Of a stretch of DNA of 12,500 nt, positions 7,681-12,500 are shown piece after piece (position 1 is the stretch's first letter; each line of letters starts with the position of its first letter). Source of the stretch: Stramonita haemastoma (taxonomy: Eukaryota > Mollusca > Gastropoda > Neogastropoda > Muricidae); contig CM060324.1 of NCBI GenBank assembly GCA_030674155.1, positions 48,817,628 through 48,830,127 on the forward strand. The letters run 5' to 3'. Both the position numbers and the translations under genes were made by a program. A model generated the notes under the pieces. That model did not search any database. It saw nothing but the letters and a program-made list of their open reading frames with translations, and was not told where the DNA came from.

Positions 7681-7692
7681 CGTCTCTCTCTC
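7607..7692. repeat. (CT)n dinucleotide tract
   Basis: About 69 bp of perfect CT to 7675, then slightly interrupted. Homopyrimidine on the + strand. Confidence 0.95.
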
Positions 7693-7736
7693 ACACAGGT
7701 GCGATATGACTTGTGCGGCTGGCCAACTCTGCACCG

Positions 7737-7787
7737 CCCCCCCCCCCCCCCACGAGGCAGACGGACGGATGGACAGACGGACAAACG
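7737..7787. repeat. Poly-C run and GGAC repeats
   Basis: Fifteen cytosines (7737-7751) followed by degenerate GGAC/GGAT/GACA units (7760-7787). Confidence 0.9.
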
Positions 7788-7822
7788 ACACGAGAGAGCT
7801 GTGGGTGTCTAGACCTGGATCA

Positions 7823-7911
7823 GGAGGGAGGGAGGGAGGATGGTGGGTTCTCCAAGAGCTATAGACATTCACAAGCACCGTGATCACCACTAACCAACCA
7901 ACCAACCAACC
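7823..7911. repeat. Short GGGA and AACC repeats
   Basis: GGGA units at 7823-7840 and AACC units at 7890-7910, with unremarkable sequence between. Confidence 0.85.
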
Positions 7912-8280
7912 CCCTCGCTAGGGTCCTCGTATCAAGCTTATCTCGTCTTTTGCACAAGTTGCAGAAACTCGGCCCCGTGAACCCATAGGTATTCTTTTGT
8001 GTGTTTGTTTTTCTACCTGTTGGTGTCCTATGTTTCTAAGTAACTACCTATCTTTGTTGCAGTCAAAAACAAAGAAAAGGCAAAAACAACCAACCAACGA
8101 CGCCGACAAAAAGATAAAACAAACCAAACAGCAAAAGACAGGAAGGTTATGTCGCCATCAACAGAAGATGGAATGAGAAAAATATCCCACACGGGCTAAA
8201 CGCACAGGTTTGTACTTTCAAATATGCATACCAAAAAAAATCATGCATTAGGCACACAAGCAGGAACAGATTTAAAAAGG
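7912..8280. other. Unassigned spacer; possible intron-like segment
   Basis: A GT at 7989 following CCATAG, and a pyrimidine-rich CTATCTTTGTTGCAG ending at 8062, have the look of a donor and acceptor 74 bp apart. Nothing on either side reads as an exon, so this is noted without being called. The rest is A-rich unique sequence. Confidence 0.3.
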
Positions 8281-8322
8281 TGGGCATGGGCCTATGCGCG
8301 CCGCGCGCAAGCGCGTGCCCAT
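8281..8322. repeat. GC-rich nested inverted repeat
   Basis: TGCGCGC (8295-8301) and GCGCGCA (8303-8309) form a perfect inverted repeat around a single C. ATGGGC (8286-8291) and GCCCAT (8317-8322) enclose it as outer arms. This can extrude as a cruciform or hairpin, and the CG alternation is also Z-prone. Confidence 0.8.
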
Positions 8323-8339
8323 AAGCACACACATACACT

Positions 8340-8383
8340 CTGTGTGTCTGTCTGTCTGTCTGTCTCTGTCCCCCCCCCCCCCC

Positions 8384-8464
<81 letters not shown>
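8340..8464. repeat. (GTCT)n - poly-C - (CT)n compound microsatellite
   Basis: GTCT units (8342-8368), 17 cytosines (8370-8386), then about 75 bp of CT (8390-8464). The whole segment is pyrimidine-rich on the + strand. Confidence 0.95.
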
Positions 8465-8468
<4 letters not shown>

Positions 8469-8599
8469 GTTGTTAATTGCTTTCCCTCCCACTGTGAACC
8501 AGTCGTAACATGGTTAATGAGTTTATGAAAGAGATAGTTGCCATCACAATAACGGGGAATGGGGAACTATAAATAGAAATAAAAATCAATCAATAAAAA

Positions 8600-8616
8600 T
8601 ACAAAGAGGCAGAAAT

Positions 8617-8653
<37 letters not shown>

Positions 8654-8880
8654 AAAAACAAAAAAAACAAGCAAGAACAAACAAGAAACAAAGAAAGAAA
8701 GAAAGAAGAAAAAGAAAAAAGCGCCAATGAAAGAAAAGATATCACAAAGAACACAAAAAGAAGAAGAAAAGGCAAACTATGCACAAAAAGGGAGGGGGGG
8801 GAGAGAGAGAGAGAGAGAAAGGAATGAAAGAGAAAAGGAATGAAAGAAAAAAAACCAACGAAACAAGTCTAAAGACAAAC
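8600..8880. repeat. (GAAA)n and degenerate purine tract
   Basis: Near-perfect GAAA units at 8617-8656, broken GAAA/AAC sequence to 8720, and a GA block at 8800-8818 after a G run. The + strand is strongly purine-rich. Lys/Glu/Arg-rich open frames here are artefacts of the repeat. Confidence 0.9.
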
Positions 8881-8926
8881 ACACACAGAAAGGAAAACCA
8901 AATATTAACTTCAGCAGCGTCAAAAT

Positions 8927-8927
<1 letters not shown>

Positions 8928-9004
<77 letters not shown>

Positions 9005-9018
9005 CTAATAATAATAAT
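8928..9018. repeat. (AAT)n trinucleotide array
   Basis: About 25 AAT/TAA units, nearly perfect to 9001, then interrupted (AAACTAAT) and resuming to 9018. Confidence 0.95.
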
Positions 9019-9110
9019 TATACTGGTAATATATGCATTTATACAGCGCTGAATCGTGTAAAGCAAACAAATCGAAGCACTTGCATTCAAATCAGTCACA
9101 CGCATGCAAC
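9019..9110 (+). repeat. AAT-linked AGCGCT / GAAGCACTT cassette
   Basis: Immediately after the AAT array come GCATTTATACAGCGCTG (9035-9051) and CGAAGCACTTGCATTCAAATC (9073-9093, shown as CGAAGCACTT plus GCATTCAAATC). From memory, AAT/ATT arrays in many aquatic animal genomes are followed by an ATTTATAxAGCGC ... AAGCxCTTTxCATTCAAA segment, so this is likely one copy of that microsatellite-associated dispersed repeat. The family assignment is inference. No protein is encoded. Confidence 0.5.
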
Positions 9111-9119
9111 CATTCCCAA

Positions 9120-9540
9120 ATAAAATTTCCCAATTATATATTTACACACAGACACAGACACAGAGCATCACGCTACCGCAAGGTGATGGAGATGGAGGAG
9201 ACTGACTGAAAAATTTAATAGCGACAGGTGTGAGGTGAATGATGGAGGAAAGATCCTAGGTAGGAAATAAGAGTGTATTTAGACTGCATTTGAAAGTGAC
9301 AAACAAAGGATTTTGTAATAATTATGTTTTCCTTTCGTCTGGAACAACCCTAAACTAATTCTCTGATGCAGTAGCCTTTGTTCTCCAGTTCATCCTTCTC
9401 TCCCTCCACTTTCCCCGCTCATTTGTTTGTTCACAACATAAAATATTAACAATATATATGTACGTATTTTGTGTATAGTTAGTTAGTTCTTCAGTTTAAC
9501 GTTCTTCCACTAAATAGTGATATCGAATAGGAAAGTGTAT
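9120..9540. other. Mostly unique spacer
   Basis: Mixed-composition sequence with a short CAGACA stretch (9147-9163). No open frame, RNA or repeat of note is seen. Confidence 0.5.
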
Positions 9541-9544
9541 ATCA

Positions 9545-9622
9545 TGAGTGAGTGAGTGAGTGAGTGAGTGAGTGAGTGATGTGAGTGAGTGAGTGAGTGT
9601 GTGTATAAGGGAGGGGGGGGGG
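9545..9622. repeat. (GAGT)n array and G run
   Basis: About 13 GAGT units with one ATG interruption near 9579-9581, then GTGTGTAT and a G-rich end (ten G at 9613-9622). Same unit and same strand as 2281-2337. Confidence 0.95.
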
Positions 9623-9957
9623 CTGGGTGAGTTGGGATGAGCACATAATTATCTGCATTAAACAACTATGAGAACCAAAAATTAAAACCATAGAAGAAGA
9701 ATGATGAAAAGAAAGAAATAACAGTTTAAACACTAACTTTGCAATTCATATAACTAGTAACAAACCATTATACTATAAGAACCTGCGAATACGACTATGA
9801 CTTCATGACAATACAATATCTTTCATAAGCGAATGTCTTTTAGAAATTGCTCTAAGCAAACGTATGTGAAAACAGGGAAAATGTGTTTTTCTTTTCAAAT
9901 CTGTGCATTCTAAAAGAATGTATTTTGTGTATACGGTACCAGGGATGGTTAAGCAAA
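9623..9957. other. Unique A/T-rich spacer
   Basis: Non-repetitive A/T-rich sequence with no recognisable feature up to the ribozyme-like segment. Confidence 0.5.
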
Positions 9958-10030
9958 ACCACCGCCGAGACCTCTGATGATGGCTCCTCCAGAAGTGGAA
10001 ACTCGAGTGAGGTCAGGCAATTCAAATGGT
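9958..10030 (+). ncRNA. Hammerhead-ribozyme-like segment (type I arrangement), probably decayed
   Basis: The conserved hammerhead core order is present. CTGATGA lies at 9974-9980, then 17 nt for stem II, then GAAA at 9998-10001, then a stem III of CTC (10002-10004) and GAG (10009-10011) around a GAGT loop, then GTC at 10012-10014 as the expected cleavage triplet. Stem I pairs CCT (9971-9973) with AGG (10015-10017). Further out, ACCA (9958-9961) pairs with TGGT (10027-10030) across symmetrical 9-nt loops. Stem II is weak (C-G, T-A and C-G pairs plus G-T wobbles, one bulge, one mismatch), and stem III needs a bulged G or a lost C. Hammerheads of this kind are known in Penelope-like retroelements and in small animal retrozymes. 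No reverse transcriptase is visible nearby and I found no second hammerhead in the window. Catalytic activity is doubtful. Confidence 0.4.
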
Positions 10031-10220
10031 CCTTACTGCTAAAAGGCCTCCAATGCTATCACCAAAACTTTACACTTACAGCATTTTTTTTTAAATTCAA
10101 AACTTTGAGAGCATTATTTCAATGATGAAGAAGTTGAAATGGTTACCTGCACTTGTTTTCTTTCAACAAAAGCAAGAAACAAGTCAATGAAAGAGAAGGG
10201 GGGTGGGGGGTGAAGAATAA
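10031..10220. other. Unassigned spacer after the ribozyme-like segment
   Basis: Mixed sequence with a T run (10084-10093) and a G-rich patch (10198-10211). An 80-codon frame (9883-10125) spans the ribozyme-like segment and has no recognisable domain. A retroelement remnant is possible. Confidence 0.4.
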
Positions 10221-10859
<639 letters not shown>

Positions 10860-10860
<1 letters not shown>

Positions 10861-11110
10861 CAACACTGGAACCGAGTCGAGACAAAAGAGGAGGGAGGGG
10901 AAGAGAGGCAGACGACACAGCTCTGACAACGAGCGAAGCAGGAGAGGGGGATGCGACGCTAGTGCCGACGGTGCCTGTAGTGCCAGCAACAGCAAGCAGC
11001 AACAGCAGCAACAGCAAACCTCTAGTGCCGGGGTACTCATGCTGCATGCGCCAAGGCCCGCGTGCTGAGTGCCGCACACACCACATCACCCTGTACTGCC
11101 GCCGTCTCTT
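10860..11110. other. CpG-rich and CAG-rich island with ambiguous open frames
   Basis: GC and CpG content are clearly higher than in the flanks. CAG/CAA repeats lie at 10986-11018. Two overlapping frames are open. On the + strand a 182-codon frame (10812-11360) ends in a poly-Lys run from poly-A. On the minus strand, a start at 11047 would give a 67-residue peptide beginning MQHEYPGTRG, followed by eight leucines and AVAG, a signal-peptide-like pattern, then a Ser/Pro/Leu-rich tail. The leucine run is simply the complement of the CAG/CAA repeat, so the resemblance may be accidental. It could be a first exon or promoter, but I do not call a gene. Confidence 0.35.
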
Positions 11111-11358
11111 TACTTACTTTTTTTCTTCGTATGGTCAGACACTGAGAGAGAAGAACTCAAGAACTCGGAAGATTTTTAGCCTTTGGCCACAATACATCGA
11201 CACGTTAGGAGGACTAAAAGGTGTCAAATATGAAATGGCAATTCACAACCTTGGAAGTCATGAAAGTATTAATCTGCACTCTATAGCATGTTTAAAAAAA
11301 AAAAAAAAAGCCAAGGCAAACACCTATTCAAAACATCAGATCAAATATGTAAATAACT
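11111..11358. other. Unassigned spacer with poly-A run
   Basis: Unique sequence with a run of 17 adenines at 11293-11309. Nothing is recognisable apart from the tail of the open frame described for the island. Confidence 0.4.
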
Positions 11359-11360
11359 AA

Positions 11361-11503
11361 GACAGAGAGACAGAGACAGAGAGAGACAGGAGAAGACAGA
11401 GAGAGAGAGGGGGGGGGGGGGAGAGGGGGAGGAGAGGGAGAAGAGGGAGAGAGAGAGATGAGGGGAGAGAGAGGAGGGAAGATAGGAGAGAGCGGAGGGG
11501 GAT

Positions 11504-11561
<58 letters not shown>

Positions 11562-11570
11562 GACAAATAG
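11361..11570. repeat. Homopurine GA/GACA block with G13 run and (GACA)12
   Basis: GACAGA and GA repeats, 13 guanines (11409-11421), GAGG/GGGA mixtures, GA (11504-11516), and about 12 perfect GACA units (11516-11563). Almost entirely purine apart from the C in GACA. Confidence 0.95.
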
Positions 11571-11696
11571 GGGACAGGGTTGAGGGGGAAGAGCGGTGTG
11601 GAAGGTGCTGATCAAAAGAGACGGTTAAGGGGGTAGGGGGGGGGGGGGGTAGAGGAGATAAGAAAGGATGTAATAAGTAGACACCATAAAAGGCAA
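11571..11696. other. G-rich spacer with G14 run
   Basis: A G5 (11629-11633) and a G14 (11636-11649) separated by TA, in purine-rich sequence. A G-quadruplex candidate on the + strand. Confidence 0.7.
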
Positions 11697-11880
11697 ATGA
11701 GGATGAGAATGATCATGATGATAATGAGCGATAGATGCCAGCACATTACCAGGAATTGCTATCGCGAGATTTTGCTATTTATGAGAATGATCTCTTATTC
11801 TGATATCCTCATTATCATATCACCACAGCCATCATCCACATCTTCGTTATCATCTTGCATTTCTTCTTACTATTACCACT
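11697..11880. repeat. Degenerate GAT / ATC repeats in inverted relation
   Basis: GAT/AAT-rich sequence at 11697-11735 is echoed in reverse complement at 11805-11860. ATGATAATGAG (11718-11728) and CTCATTATCAT (11808-11818) are perfect 11-bp arms. ATGAGAATGATC also occurs as a direct repeat (11703-11714 and 11781-11792). Confidence 0.75.
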
Positions 11881-11935
11881 ACAGCTGCTGCTGCTACTTT
11901 TACTGCTACTACAACCACTACTGCTGCTGCTGCTG

Positions 11936-12030
<95 letters not shown>

Positions 12031-12110
12031 AACTGCTGCTGCTGCTACTACTGCTAGCTGCTGCTACTATTATTACTGCTGCTACTACTTATTTCTCTAC
12101 TACTATTAGG
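11881..12110. repeat. Nested CTG / CTA / ATT trinucleotide array
   Basis: CTG clusters (11884-11895 and 11920-11935) flank a perfect CTA/TAC block of about 94 bp (11936-12029). A second CTG set (12033-12044) follows, then a CTA/CTG/ATT mixture to 12108. Open frames reading poly-Thr, poly-Tyr or poly-Leu are not genes. Confidence 0.95.
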
Positions 12111-12113
12111 CTT

Positions 12114-12260
12114 CGGCCATAGTAAACCCGACCCGTCCCGTTGTTTTGACGGCCGTCTCTTTAACGGTAGAATGGATCCGTCAAAACGGCCATAGTCAAA
12201 CAGGTTTGACGGCCGTCTCTTTCTGACAATGTGGTCACCCTGAGACTCCGAGTGACGCGA
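12114..12260. repeat. CpG-rich duplicated segment with palindromes
   Basis: CGGCCATAGT starts at 12114 and again at 12187. TTTGACGGCCGTCTCTTT occurs at 12145-12162 and again at 12205-12222. The left ends are 73 bp apart and the right ends 60 bp apart, so the second copy is 13 bp shorter. Both contain the perfect palindrome GACGGCCGTC. A further imperfect palindrome with GTCAC/GTGAC arms lies at 12234-12256. This could be the edge of a transposable element continuing past the window; the type is unknown. Confidence 0.65.
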
Positions 12261-12500
12261 AAACGAGGCTGCTGCGGCGTCTGATACTCCGCCCCACCCC
12301 CACGTGAAATGGACAGAAAATAGTTCGACATAAAAAGTGTTTTTACGTAAAATTCCCCCACAAAACGTTTATCAAAACCACTGGATTGTAATCGGGAAGG
12401 GTCAATTTACTAGTTTGTGTAGTCAGAATTTTTGAAGCACCATAAATGAGTTTTTCTTGATTATTTTCCTTTCCGTCAACCCAGCAAACGGACGTGTCGT
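12261..12500. other. Unassigned sequence to window end
   Basis: Mixed-composition unique sequence. A 66-codon minus-strand frame (12161-12361) starts within it and overlaps the duplicated segment. No protein family is recognisable. Confidence 0.4.

Noticed and set aside
9362..9368. CTGATGC as a second hammerhead core
   Set aside because: The last core base is wrong and no GAAA, stem III or cleavage triplet follows at suitable spacing.
11697..12109. Open frames ending in poly-Thr, poly-Tyr or poly-Leu
   Set aside because: They are readings of CTA and CTG trinucleotide arrays.

Overview
This looks like a non-coding, repeat-saturated stretch of an invertebrate nuclear genome. Long di-, tri- and tetranucleotide arrays, homopolymer runs, A/T-rich spacers, the absence of any bacterial-style gene packing, and two tRNA-derived SINE-like elements all point that way. 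The SINE core style, the mix of GA, GACA, GATA and AAT arrays, and an AAT-linked cassette ending in AGCGCT and GAAGCACTT motifs make a marine mollusc (possibly a gastropod) my best guess. That is an inference from pattern memory, not an identification. I find no protein-coding gene I would defend: the longer open frames run through low-complexity or tandemly repeated DNA and resemble no protein family.

Layout. 1-350: unassigned sequence. 351-640 and about 785-950: two SINE copies of one family, facing each other tail to tail. 988-1777: a minisatellite of about 22 units with a 37-bp unit carrying internal dyad symmetry. 1778-2260: A/T-rich spacer with an (AT)n tract and G runs. 2261-4400: a chain of simple repeats (GAGT, GA, AATG, degenerate GTAA, AC, GT/GC, then GACA to GATA to GGTA to CGTA and back to GATA), purine-rich on the + strand over most of its length. 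4470-5200: a transition to a pyrimidine-rich + strand, with a cluster of four GCAACACCT motifs. 5640-6700: a badly decayed T-rich tandem repeat with units of about 34-71 bp. 6700-7480: A-rich spacer with small dispersed repeats. 7490-8470: a CpG-richer patch, two long CT tracts next to poly-C, and a GC-rich inverted repeat. 8580-9110: GAAA and AAT arrays and the AAT-linked cassette. 9120-10140: mostly unique sequence holding a hammerhead-ribozyme-like segment at 9958-10030. 10220-10400: a 170-bp GA tract with one interruption. 10400-10850: A-rich spacer. 10860-11110: a CpG/CAG-rich island with ambiguous open frames on both strands. 11360-11650: a purine block with long G runs. 11697-12110: GAT, CTG and CTA arrays. 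12114-12260: a CpG-rich duplicated segment with palindromes, possibly continuing into the next window.

The observations most worth following are the hammerhead-like segment near 10 kb, the dyad-symmetric 37-bp minisatellite, the decayed array carrying splice-acceptor-like modules, the SINE pair, and the stepwise tetranucleotide chain. I see no genes acting together, so no pathway or operon can be described.
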